From: an uncultured Clostridia bacterium | Lineage (GTDB): Bacteria > Bacillota > Clostridia > Christensenellales > Borkfalkiaceae | NCBI GenBank assembly: GCA_905235785.1 | Contig: CAJOMP010000009.1 | Location: 1 to 40,728 of the forward strand | DNA length: 40,728 bases | Reading direction: 5' to 3' | Program-made: the position numbers and the translations under genes | The notes under the pieces: generated by a model | The model's input: only the letters and a program-made list of their open reading frames with translations | Database searches by the model: none | Told to the model about the DNA's origin: nothing | Shown: positions 1 to 6,660 of the stretch, one piece after another | Layout of the letters: every line of letters begins with the position of its first letter | Numbering within the stretch: the stretch's first letter is position 1

Positions 1-23
1 TTGTTTTATTTTAGAAATCTAAA

Positions 24-347
24 TCAGTAATAAATAGAGGACAACATAGATGCCACACAACTGGCAGCCGCTACGTATATTATTATACCTAATATAACAG
101 AACAGATAAACGCTCCAACCCAACCTTTTATAAAAGTTGACCTTCTTAAAGTCCCTGACGGATATAATAACAATCCGATAATTAACCCTATAATTCCTAA
201 AAACAGTCCCAATAAAACGCCTATAACCGTTTTAGGCTCGTCCACTTCATAACTTTTTTGAACGTCTTGCCTTTCAGTTTTTCTGCCACAATGAACGCAA
301 ATATCCGCGTCATCATCTATTTCTTTTCCGCAATACTTACAATACAT
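24..347 (-). CDS. Zinc-ribbon two-TM membrane protein
   Basis: A 107-residue protein. The N-terminus has a C-x2-C...C-x2-C zinc ribbon (Cys3, Cys6, Cys17, Cys20), followed by a short polar linker and two hydrophobic segments (about residues 41-62 and 76-96). This is the common architecture of small zinc-ribbon membrane proteins of unknown function in Bacillota. The start ATG at 347 is preceded by AAAGGAGAAATG, a good ribosome-binding site. It is transcribed divergently from the XRE gene at 452, and its promoter spacer is a perfect dyad (see 377-405), so the neighbouring regulator probably controls it. The function is unknown; a membrane-linked sensor or stress protein is a guess only. Confidence 0.8.
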   Translation of the reverse strand: MYCKYCGKEIDDDADICVHCGRKTERQDVQKSYEVDEPKTVIGVLLGLFLGIIGLIIGLLLYPSGTLRRSTFIKGWVGAFICSVILGIIIYVAAASCVASMLSSIYY

Positions 348-376
348 TAAACATTTCTCCTTTGTTTTATGCTCCT

Positions 377-405
377 ATTATATTCTCAATATTTGAGAAA
401 GTCAA
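377..405 (-). promoter_or_regulatory. Promoter of the zinc-ribbon gene
   Basis: On the minus strand: TTGACT (405-400), a 17-bp spacer, then TATAAT (382-377), a near-consensus housekeeping promoter. The whole spacer is the dyad at 383-399. Confidence 0.75.
383..399. promoter_or_regulatory. Operator dyad O1 (TTCTCAA-N3-TTGAGAA)
   Basis: Perfect 7+3+7 inverted repeat that exactly fills the 17-bp spacer between the -35 and -10 boxes of the leftward promoter. A protein bound here would block RNA polymerase. The adjacent XRE protein is the obvious candidate ligand (inference). Confidence 0.65.
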
Positions 406-411
406 CAAATT

Positions 412-428
412 TTCTCAATTTTTGATAA
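412..428. promoter_or_regulatory. Operator dyad O2 (TTCTCAA-N3-TTGATAA)
   Basis: Second, one-mismatch copy of the O1 dyad, centred 29 bp from it, just upstream of a TATAAT (432-437) that serves the rightward XRE gene. It fits autoregulation of the XRE gene. Confidence 0.6.
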
Positions 429-451
429 TTATATAATATAAGGATAAAAAA

Positions 452-649
452 ATGAGTTTTTCAGAAAATCTTAAAATTCTTCGGAAACAGCGCAATTTAG
501 ATCAGACAAGCCTTGCAAAAGTTTTAAATGTTTCCGCAAAGACGATTTCTCACTGGGAAACGCTGTATTCCGAACCTTCGATTTCGCAACTTATTACGCT
601 TGCTAATTTTTTCGACGTTTCAATCGACGACTTGGTCGATCGAAAGTAA
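452..649 (+). CDS. Small XRE-family HTH regulator
   Basis: A 65-residue protein that is almost only a Cro/C1-type helix-turn-helix domain: LRKQRNLDQTSLAKVLNVS, then KTISHWETLYSEPSI, ending in the usual DVSIDDLVDR helix. It has no effector domain, so it probably acts as a simple dimeric repressor. ATAAGGATAAAAAAATG supplies an AGGA ribosome-binding site. It lies divergent from the zinc-ribbon membrane gene, with two matching dyads between them, so it most likely represses itself and that gene (inference). A strong terminator follows directly. Confidence 0.85.
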   Translation: MSFSENLKILRKQRNLDQTSLAKVLNVSAKTISHWETLYSEPSISQLITLANFFDVSIDDLVDRK

Positions 650-660
650 TTTTTATGTTT

Positions 661-698
661 AACGCCCCCGACGGATTGTGCCGTCGGGGGCGTTTTTT
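661..698 (+). terminator. Intrinsic terminator after XRE gene
   Basis: GC-rich perfect stem ACGCCCCCGACGG / CCGTCGGGGGCGT around loop ATTGTG, followed by TTTTT. It ends the 452-649 transcript. Confidence 0.9.
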
Positions 699-779
699 AG
701 ATTGCTTCGTTTGTCCGTCTTTGTCCGCCACTCTCGCAATGACTGTCTTTGCGAGCCCGCCGTGCGGGCGTGGCAATCT
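699..779. repeat. Dispersed intergenic repeat with inverted ends
   Basis: An 81-bp segment whose ends are AGATTGC and GCAATCT (perfect 7-bp inverted ends), with an inner pair CTCGCAATGAC / TTGCGAG and an inner GC hairpin (GCCCGC/GCGGGC). The wording (ATTGCTTCG..., CTCGCAATGAC, ...GGCAATCT) matches a type of short intergenic repeat I know from many bacterial genomes. It is probably a non-autonomous, MITE-like or REP-like element. There is one copy in this window. Confidence 0.55.
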
Positions 780-787
780 CGACGTTT

Positions 788-1588
788 TTATTCGCCTTCT
801 TTGTTATTTATGCCCGCCAAAAAGGCTTTTAATTTTTCCGACTTGGGATTTTCAAATAATTCTTTCGGCTCGCCTTCTTCTTCTATAACGCCCTTTGCCA
901 TAAACACTACTTTATCCGAAACGTTCTTTGCAAAACCCATTTCGTGAGTAACGATTATCATTGTTCTGTCTTCGCCTTTCAGCGAGCGGATAACCTTTAA
1001 CACTTCGCCCGTAAGTTCGGGGTCTAACGCCGAAGTCGGTTCGTCAAAACACAGAATTTTGGGTTTAAGCGCGAGCGCCCTTGCTATCGCTACCCTTTGC
1101 TGTTGCCCGCCCGATAAAACACACGGATAATCGTTCTTTTTATCGGTAAGCCCTGTTTTTTCGAGCAACTTTTCCGCTTCGTCAACGATTTTTTGTTTTT
1201 CTTCCGCAAAATTTACCGTTTTATCCTTTTTGCAACGTTCTTTTAACTGCAAAAGCGGCGCAAGCGTAATATTGTCCGTTACGTTATACTGCGGAAAAAG
1301 ATTGAACGACTGAAACACAAGCCCGAAATTAAGGCGTTTTTTACGTAATTCTTTTTCTTTTGTTTTTTTATCCTTTTCGGCGTTAAAAAGTGTTTCGCCG
1401 TCTAAGACCATCTCGCCGTTATCGGGTGTTTCGAGAAAATTCATACAGCGTAAAAGAGTGGTTTTTCCCGAACCCGACGAGCCGATAATTGAAACAACTT
1501 CGCCCTTTTCAACGGAAAAACTTATACCTTTTAAAACTTCTTTGTTACCAAAAGTTTTATAAAAATCTTTAATCTCTAAATACGCCAT
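788..1588 (-). CDS. glnQ: Polar amino acid ABC transporter, ATP-binding protein
   Basis: A 266-residue ATPase of the PAAT family; hydrolyses ATP to drive amino acid import. Walker A GSSGSGKT at 36-43, signature LSGGQQQR from 158, Walker B ILCFDEP at 178-184 and a switch His in VTHEMGF. Last gene of a three-gene leftward operon; its start lies 2 bases after the permease stop. Compared with ordinary GlnQ (about 240 aa) it carries a basic insertion around residues 113-131 (LKERCKKDKTVNFAEEKQ), between the Q-loop region and the signature. The substrate (glutamine, cystine, arginine and others) cannot be told from the ATPase. Confidence 0.9.
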   Translation of the reverse strand: MAYLEIKDFYKTFGNKEVLKGISFSVEKGEVVSIIGSSGSGKTTLLRCMNFLETPDNGEMVLDGETLFNAEKDKKTKEKELRKKRLNFGLVFQSFNLFPQYNVTDNITLAPLLQLKERCKKDKTVNFAEEKQKIVDEAEKLLEKTGLTDKKNDYPCVLSGGQQQRVAIARALALKPKILCFDEPTSALDPELTGEVLKVIRSLKGEDRTMIIVTHEMGFAKNVSDKVVFMAKGVIEEEGEPKELFENPKSEKLKAFLAGINNKEGE

Positions 1589-1590
1589 AT

Positions 1591-2232
1591 TTACGCCTTA
1601 AAATACGATAGTTTTTTCTCTATAAATCTGAAAATCAACGTAAGCACGCCCACGAACAAAAGATAAAACACGCCCGTATAAAATAACGGCCAGATAAGAC
1701 CTTTCGTTGCCCAATTTTCCGCTTTTTTAAGAATTTCGACAACGACGATAACCCGTGCGAGCGAAGTGTCTTTCACGAGCGTTATAATCTCGTTACTCAT
1801 AGGCGGTACTATACGTTTTACTACCTGCAATAACACAATCTTAAAAAATATCTGCGCTTTGGTAAGACCTAAAACCTGTCCCGCTTCGTACTGACCTTTG
1901 GTAATACTTTCTATCCCTCCGCGATAAATTTCAGCAAAATAACACGCATAATTAATCACGAACGCTATTAATACGGAAATTAAACGCGAGAATAAATTAA
2001 CGTTAAACAAAAGACCAGGCACGTAAAAAATAACGAGCACTTGGAGCATAAGCGGCGTGCCGCGGATTATCCAGATAAATACTCTTACCGTTCCTTTTAT
2101 CGCTTTTATCTTGCTCATTGCGCCGAAAGCGACTAAAAGTCCCAGCGGAAGCGCCAGGACTAATGTCAGAATAAACAATAAGCAAGTATTACCGAAACCT
2201 TCTAAAAGGTCAAGCGTTATCTGCCAAAACAT
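1591..2232 (-). CDS. Polar amino acid ABC transporter, permease
   Basis: A 213-residue inner-membrane permease of the HisM/GlnP type. Several hydrophobic helices and an EAA loop (YEAGQVLGLTKAQIFFKIVL) that docks on the ATPase. It starts with MFWQITLDLLEGFGNTCLLF, typical of one-permease PAAT systems. It lies 3 bases after the binding-protein stop and 2 bases before the ATPase start, so it is translationally coupled. A single permease gene implies a homodimeric channel. Confidence 0.9.
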   Translation of the reverse strand: MFWQITLDLLEGFGNTCLLFILTLVLALPLGLLVAFGAMSKIKAIKGTVRVFIWIIRGTPLMLQVLVIFYVPGLLFNVNLFSRLISVLIAFVINYACYFAEIYRGGIESITKGQYEAGQVLGLTKAQIFFKIVLLQVVKRIVPPMSNEIITLVKDTSLARVIVVVEILKKAENWATKGLIWPLFYTGVFYLLFVGVLTLIFRFIEKKLSYFKA

Positions 2233-2235
2233 TTT

Positions 2236-3000
2236 TTATCCGAAATATTTATTTGAAAGAGTATTAAACAATCCGTTCGATTTTGCCATTTTAACAAATA
2301 AGTCGAACGCTTTTGCAAGTCCGTCGTCGGTTTTTCTGAAAGCAACGCCGAATTCTTCGAGTTCAAATCCTACGTCTATATAAACGAGATTTGAATAACT
2401 CGTTCCTTCACCGACCAAAACTCTCGCCATCATAAGGTCTATAACCGCGATTTCCGACCTTCCGGACGCTACTTCCAATAACGTGTCTTTCTGCGCACTT
2501 GATTCTGTTTTTGTAATATCTATATCCTTAACTGCGTTTTCTCCGGCAGAACCTTTTTCAAAAGCAACGGAAGACGCCGACTTTATCGACTCTATATCGG
2601 TAAATTTAGAAGCGTTTTCTGCTTTACAAATAACTACCTGTTTATTGTCAAGATACGGTTTAGAAACAGCGGTTTTTTCTTTAACTTCGTCCGTTATCGT
2701 CATACCGTTCCAGATAGCGTCTATCTTTTTACCGTTCAAATCAATAAACTTGTTGTTCCAATTAATTTCAACAAATTCCGCTTCGACGCCTATTTCTTCA
2801 CAAAAAGCCTTCGCTAAATCCGTGTCGAAACCAACAAAAGTGTTATCGTCGTCAAAATAATTCATCGGGGCATAGATAGTGTAACCTATCGTAAGTTTTC
2901 CGTCTGCAAGCGATCCTTTTTCTTCCCCGCAAGCGGTAAGACCTACGCACGCCGTTACCGCTAATATCGCGGTCATCAATAGTACAAATAACTTTTTCAT
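2236..3000 (-). CDS. Amino acid ABC transporter substrate-binding lipoprotein
   Basis: A 254-residue solute-binding protein (SBP_bac_3 family). Lipoprotein signal 1-23 with lipobox LTAC (Cys24), then the family opening LTIGYTIYAPMNYFDDDNTFVGFDTDLAKAF written here in part: GYTIYAPMNY and GFDTDLAKAF. It would be tethered outside the membrane and hand the amino acid to the permease. First gene of the operon; CAGGAGAGAAAAAATG provides a strong ribosome-binding site. The acidic/aromatic pocket suggests a polar amino acid, but specificity is not readable. Confidence 0.9.
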   Translation of the reverse strand: MKKLFVLLMTAILAVTACVGLTACGEEKGSLADGKLTIGYTIYAPMNYFDDDNTFVGFDTDLAKAFCEEIGVEAEFVEINWNNKFIDLNGKKIDAIWNGMTITDEVKEKTAVSKPYLDNKQVVICKAENASKFTDIESIKSASSVAFEKGSAGENAVKDIDITKTESSAQKDTLLEVASGRSEIAVIDLMMARVLVGEGTSYSNLVYIDVGFELEEFGVAFRKTDDGLAKAFDLFVKMAKSNGLFNTLSNKYFG

Positions 3001-3054
3001 TTTTTCTCTCCTGAAACTTACTTTATTACTTTACTTTGGTAAAGTGATGATAAT

Positions 3055-3083
3055 ATTATACTTTATTCTTTTTTGTTTGTAAA
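3055..3083 (-). promoter_or_regulatory. Promoter of the amino acid ABC operon
   Basis: Minus strand TTTACA (3083-3078), 17-bp spacer, TATAAT (3060-3055). A small dyad ACTTT-GGT-AAAGT lies in the leader at 3033-3045 and may be an operator. Confidence 0.7.
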
Positions 3084-3119
3084 GTCTTTTATGAAAATTT
3101 TTAAAATTTAACGGAAAAA

Positions 3120-3147
3120 ATTACGGCGGTTAACCGTTTACCGCCGT
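3120..3147 (-). terminator. Terminator of the rsmG-SLOG operon
   Basis: Stem ACGGCGGT (3123-3130) / ACCGCCGT (3140-3147); on the minus strand it is followed by AATTTTTTCC. The stop codon of the 3130-3615 gene lies inside the hairpin. Confidence 0.75.
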
Positions 3148-3615
3148 TTTATTATTTACAAAAACTATACTGACGCCTTTTCTTTTCGCGTAATTTACCG
3201 TTTGAAAAGTTCCGCCCCTGTCGCTGTTTAAATACGCGACTAAAATTGAAGCGCTGTCTACCATAAACATATTTCTTTTAAACATACACGTCGGTGTGTA
3301 TTCTTTTGAAACGTAAACCCTTTCGTCGGCGGATAAAATCATCCTTTTATATTCCGCTTTTTGTTTTTCGCTGAATTTATAATCCTGAGTTTCACACGGA
3401 ATACACGCGATTATCTTGATTTTTTCCGTTTTTCGGAAATTTTCAAGCAATTTAAAACACTCCGAATCGAAACCTACCGCCATACCGACCAAAAAAGTAT
3501 TATAACCGCTATCTATAATTTTACTTATAATATATCTCAGCGTTTCTATGTTGAAATCTTTATCTAATTTTCTATGTCCGGTAAAAGCGCAAGTTCTTAT
3601 TTTATCTATAATCAT
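3130..3615 (-). CDS. SLOG-fold protein, DUF1273/YpsA-like
   Basis: A 161-residue protein opening with CAFTGHRK, then FLVGMAVGFDSECFKLL (Rossmann-like nucleotide-binding loop) and ending with DRGGTFQTVNYAKRKG. These are hallmarks of the SLOG superfamily group containing DUF1273/YpsA. Such proteins are thought to bind nucleotide-derived ligands; YpsA-type members have been linked to cell division in some Bacillota. It starts 6 bases after the rsmG stop and so is co-transcribed with it; AATTAAG gives only a weak ribosome-binding site. Exact function unknown. Confidence 0.75.
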   Translation of the reverse strand: MIIDKIRTCAFTGHRKLDKDFNIETLRYIISKIIDSGYNTFLVGMAVGFDSECFKLLENFRKTEKIKIIACIPCETQDYKFSEKQKAEYKRMILSADERVYVSKEYTPTCMFKRNMFMVDSASILVAYLNSDRGGTFQTVNYAKRKGVSIVFVNNKTAVNG

Positions 3616-3621
3616 CTTAAT

Positions 3622-4299
3622 TTATAAAGGTTTTTTTCTTATTTTCGAGTTGGCTCTCGGATATTCCGAAGGCGTTGTTTTTTCTTTTTTTATTACAATT
3701 AACGTCCTTTTATTGTCCGCAAGGTCAAATTCTTCGACTTTTTCGGTTTTTCCGCCTAAAATCTTTATTGCATTTTCGGCGTCTTTTATCTCGTTTACAT
3801 TATTGCTTTTATACGCTATAAACTTCCCGCCCGTTTTTATAAAAGGTAAACAGTATTCTGATAAAACGGGCAGCGCCGCAACCGCCCTTGCGGTAACGCA
3901 ATCGAATTTTTCGCGGAAAGTTTTATCGTGAGCGAGTTCTTCCGCGCGCCCGTTTATTATTTTTATATCTTTTAAGCCGAGTTCTTTAACGACTTCTTTT
4001 AAAAACTCGCATTTTTTACCCGTCGCGTCCACAAGCGTCGCTTTAAGTTCAGGTTTTATTATTTTTAAAGGTATAGCGGGAAATCCGCCGCCCGAGCCTA
4101 TATCTATAAATTCGCCGTAAATATATTTTTCGCCGAGCAAACTGTCTATAAAATGTTTAAGATAAACTTCGTTTTTTTCGGTTATGGCTGTAATATTGAA
4201 TTTAGCATTATAAAATGTTAAAATTTCGTAATATTTTTCAAACGATTTAAGCGTTTGTTCGTTCGGATTATATCCGAAACTTTTAAAAATTTCACTCAT
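3622..4299 (-). CDS. rsmG: 16S rRNA (guanine527-N7)-methyltransferase RsmG
   Basis: RsmG (GidB) methylates G527 of 16S rRNA using S-adenosylmethionine. 225 residues with the start chosen here; SAM loop DIGSGGGF at 66-73 and the family sequence ITEKNEVYLKHFIDS. An open frame extends 12 codons upstream to a TTG at 4335, but MSEIFKSFGYNPNEQ matches family N-termini best. No Shine-Dalgarno precedes ATG 4299; instead TTGTTA-N18-TATACT ends 6 bases before it, so the mRNA may be leaderless. First gene of a two-gene leftward operon at the left edge of the putative origin. Confidence 0.9.
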   Translation of the reverse strand: MSEIFKSFGYNPNEQTLKSFEKYYEILTFYNAKFNITAITEKNEVYLKHFIDSLLGEKYIYGEFIDIGSGGGFPAIPLKIIKPELKATLVDATGKKCEFLKEVVKELGLKDIKIINGRAEELAHDKTFREKFDCVTARAVAALPVLSEYCLPFIKTGGKFIAYKSNNVNEIKDAENAIKILGGKTEKVEEFDLADNKRTLIVIKKEKTTPSEYPRANSKIRKKPL

Positions 4300-4305
4300 A
4301 TTAAG

Positions 4306-4335
4306 AGTATAACATAAAACCGTTGTTATTAACAA
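4306..4335 (-). promoter_or_regulatory. rsmG promoter, start-proximal
   Basis: Minus strand TTGTTA (4335-4330), 18-bp spacer, TATACT (4311-4306). The expected transcription start falls on or next to the ATG at 4299. Confidence 0.55.
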
Positions 4336-4753
4336 ATGAATTTTTATAAACTTAAAGATATCAACGTTGTTTATAAATGAGTTAATAACTTAAATTTTTC
4401 TTTATTTTTAATTTTTATAAATTTTAATTTTATTTTTGAATATCAACTTTTCAACTTTACAAAGTTAATTATCGAATTTTTATCAACGTCTTTTTAACAG
4501 TTAAAATACTTCTCTTTTATTGCTTTTTTACGCGTTATCAACTTTTCAACCGATTATACTATTTAATACGGATATTTTTAAATTTTTAAATAAAAAATAT
4601 CTATCAACCATAAAAAATTCCGAACATTAAAAATTTAACCGAAAGCGGATAAATTCTTGATTTTTCTTTTGATATAGTATATAATAGATTAGTATCTGCT
4701 TAACATTATTTTTAAATATTATAATAAATAATTCAATAATACGGAGAAATTTT
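4336..4753. other. oriC: Candidate oriC (rsmG-dnaN intergenic)
   Basis: A 418-bp non-coding, very AT-rich region between divergent rsmG and dnaN. It has five TATCAAC motifs at 4359, 4441, 4481, 4536 and 4602 and two TTTCAAC motifs at 4449 and 4544, all on the plus strand. The 15-mer TATCAACTTTTCAAC occurs twice (4441-4455 and 4536-4550). TTATCAAC resembles the DnaA box TTATCCACA with C to A at the sixth position. Runs of A/T at 4385-4440 and 4560-4600 could be the unwinding element. The gene strand switch also fits an origin. dnaA is not adjacent, so this is a candidate only. Confidence 0.6.
4657..4685 (+). promoter_or_regulatory. dnaN promoter
   Basis: TTGATT (4657-4662), 17-bp spacer, TATAAT (4680-4685). 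The leader of about 60 nt ends in ACGGAG before the dnaN ATG. Confidence 0.75.
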
Positions 4754-5854
4754 ATGAAACTTATTTGCGACGGGCTCGATCTGTCAGACGCGGTTTTAAA
4801 AGTAAGTAAAGCGCTTGCGGCAAAGACCGCTAACCCCGTTTTGGAAGGAATTAAAATTTCGGCAAAAAACGACAGTCTTGTTTTGACCGCCACCGACACG
4901 GAACTTACCATCGAAAAAACCATTAAAGCGGAAGTTTTAATGGAAGGCGAAACCGTTGTCGTCGGTAAGTATTTCGTCGATTTTGCAAAAAAACTCGAAA
5001 ACGAACAGGTGGAACTTTCCTGTCTTTATGACGGACAGTTGCAGATAAAATATTCCGATTCGGAAAGCGAATTACAGGTTTATCCCGTAGCGAATTTTCC
5101 GATAATCAAAAGAAACGACGAAGAAAATTATTTCGAGATTTCCCCCGCGGAATTCAAAGACGTTGTGGAAAAAACGGTTTTGTCGTGTTCTAACGACGAT
5201 TCGCGCCCCATATTAAAAGGCGTTTTGTTTGAAGTGAGCGAGAACGCTTTAACCTGCGTTTCACTCGACGGATTCCGTATGAGCGTTATAAATAAGGAAA
5301 TAACCGCCGGCGGAAGTTTTAAAGCGGTTATTCCTTCGAGAACGCTTTTGGAAATTACCCGTCTCATTGAAAAAGACGAAGGAAATTTGAAAATTTATAT
5401 TCAGAAAAATTCTCTCTTTTTACAGGTGGAAAGCACGGTCATCATATCGCGCCTTATAGAAGGAGAATTCGTTAAATACGGGCATATTTTGCCGACTTCT
5501 TTTTCAAACACTTTCACCGTTGAAAAAACCGCGCTGCTTAACAGTTTGGAGCGCGCGACGATCGTCGCTAAAAACGACCGTTATAACGTTGTGAGATTCG
5601 ATATCAGGGAAAACGTTATGACGGTAAGCGCTAAATCCGAAGTAGGTTACGTTAACGAAAACGTTAACATAAATCTCGAAGGTAAAGATATGGTCATAGC
5701 GTTCAACGGCAAATTTTTAAGCGAATATCTGCGTATAATAAAGGACGAATTTATAAAATTCAAATTGAACACGTCGATAGACCCCTGTATTTTAACGCCT
5801 GCCGGTAAAGAAGATTTTATTTATCTCGTTCTTCCCGTCAGTATTAACGTTTAA
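4754..5854 (+). CDS. dnaN: DNA polymerase III beta subunit (sliding clamp)
   Basis: A 366-residue beta clamp that encircles DNA and tethers polymerase III and repair partners. Normal family length with three repeated clamp domains; recognisable are MKLICDGLDLSDAVLKVSKA at the N-terminus, RPILKGVLFEV, the SLDGFRMS strand, and the C-terminal tail ending DFIYLVLPVSINV (partners bind near here). GGAG at 4743-4746 precedes the ATG. It is first in the rightward cluster dnaN-rpmH-rnpA-yidD-yidC-jag, but rpmH has its own promoter. Unusually it is not next to dnaA, which lies about 27 kb away. Confidence 0.97.
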   Translation: MKLICDGLDLSDAVLKVSKALAAKTANPVLEGIKISAKNDSLVLTATDTELTIEKTIKAEVLMEGETVVVGKYFVDFAKKLENEQVELSCLYDGQLQIKYSDSESELQVYPVANFPIIKRNDEENYFEISPAEFKDVVEKTVLSCSNDDSRPILKGVLFEVSENALTCVSLDGFRMSVINKEITAGGSFKAVIPSRTLLEITRLIEKDEGNLKIYIQKNSLFLQVESTVIISRLIEGEFVKYGHILPTSFSNTFTVEKTALLNSLERATIVAKNDRYNVVRFDIRENVMTVSAKSEVGYVNENVNINLEGKDMVIAFNGKFLSEYLRIIKDEFIKFKLNTSIDPCILTPAGKEDFIYLVLPVSINV

Positions 5855-5868
5855 AACCTTTAAAACAA

Positions 5869-5897
5869 TTGACAAAAACCTTAATTATTTATAGAAT
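5869..5897 (+). promoter_or_regulatory. rpmH operon promoter
   Basis: Perfect TTGACA (5869-5874), 17-bp spacer, TAGAAT (5892-5897), directly after dnaN. Expected to drive rpmH-rnpA-yidD-yidC strongly. Confidence 0.85.
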
Positions 5898-5937
5898 ATT
5901 AAAGTACGAAAACAAACCGTAAACAGGAGAAAATAAA

Positions 5938-6072
5938 ATGAAACAAACTTATCAACCCAAAAAAAGACAGAGAAGTAAAGTGCACGGGTTCAGAAAAAGA
6001 ATGAAGTCGAAGTCCGGCAGAAACGTTTTAAAACGTCGCCGCAACAAGGGTCGCCATAATCTTTCCGCGTAA
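5938..6072 (+). CDS. rpmH: 50S ribosomal protein L34
   Basis: A 44-residue, very basic protein: [19 protein letters not shown], then [19 protein letters not shown] and ending HNLSA. This is the invariant L34 pattern (MKxTYQPxxxxRxxxHGFRxRMxTxxGRxVLxxRRxKGRxxL). L34 is a small component of the 50S subunit. The ribosome-binding site CAGGAGAAAATAAAATG is strong. It heads the operon with rnpA 19 bases downstream, the usual bacterial order. Confidence 0.97.
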   Translation: MKQTYQPKKRQRSKVHGFRKRMKSKSGRNVLKRRRNKGRHNLSA

Positions 6073-6091
6073 AATTACGGAACGGTAAACG

Positions 6092-6433
6092 ATGGCTTTT
6101 GATTACAGGTTAAAAAAAGAAAAAGATTTCAATAAAGTTTTTAAAGAAGGAAAAAGATTATTTTCAAATTCCTTAACGCTTGTATATCTGCCTTCAAAGG
6201 AATTAAAAGTAGGCTTTGCCGTAGGTAAAAAACACGGCGGTAGCGTTCAAAGAAACAGAATAAAAAGACTACTGCGGGAATCTTTCAGAAGTTTTTCACC
6301 TGAAAAAATGAAAAACTTCTTTTTTGTTTTTATACCTAAAATAAAAGAAGAATACGATTACCGCGTTTTTTTAAAGGATATGAAATATCTTTTGGAAAAA
6401 GGTAACTTTTTTGACGATAATCCGAAATGTTGA
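6092..6433 (+). CDS. rnpA: Ribonuclease P protein component
   Basis: A 113-residue basic protein that binds RNase P RNA and helps it remove the 5' leader of pre-tRNAs. The family RNR motif is RNRIKR at 54-59 inside [14 protein letters not shown], and the N-terminus [17 protein letters not shown] is typical. The partner RNA, rnpB, is in the same window at 18307-18653. Its stop overlaps the yidD start by 7 bases. The ribosome-binding site is weak (ACGGAACGG), so it may rely on readthrough from rpmH. Confidence 0.95.
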   Translation: MAFDYRLKKEKDFNKVFKEGKRLFSNSLTLVYLPSKELKVGFAVGKKHGGSVQRNRIKRLLRESFRSFSPEKMKNFFFVFIPKIKEEYDYRVFLKDMKYLLEKGNFFDDNPKC

Positions 6434-6660
6434 AGTTTTTAAGTGTTAAACTTATAAGATTTTATCAGAAGTTTTTGTCTTTCGGTAATTGCAGATACGT
6501 TCCTTCCTGCTCCGAATATACTTTGGAAGCAATCTTAAAACACGGTTTTTTTATCGGAGCGGCGCTCGGATTGTGGCGGATTTTAAGATGCAATCCGTGG
6601 AGCAAAGGCGGGTTTGACAAAGTTCCCGATAAAAAAAGCGTTGTTAAATGGGTGTATTAA
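6427..6660 (+). CDS. yidD: Membrane protein insertion efficiency factor YidD
   Basis: A 77-residue protein of the YidD (DUF37/haemolytic domain) family: [20 protein letters not shown], then [20 protein letters not shown] and [14 protein letters not shown]. YidD assists YidC-dependent membrane insertion, although its mechanism is not settled. The start ATG overlaps the end of rnpA, and yidC begins on the base after its stop, so all three are translationally coupled. Confidence 0.95.
   Translation: MLKFLSVKLIRFYQKFLSFGNCRYVPSCSEYTLEAILKHGFFIGAALGLWRILRCNPWSKGGFDKVPDKKSVVKWVY

Noticed and set aside
5945..5960. TTATCAACC box inside rpmH
   Set aside because: It encodes the invariant TYQP of L34, so it is coding constraint and not an origin box.
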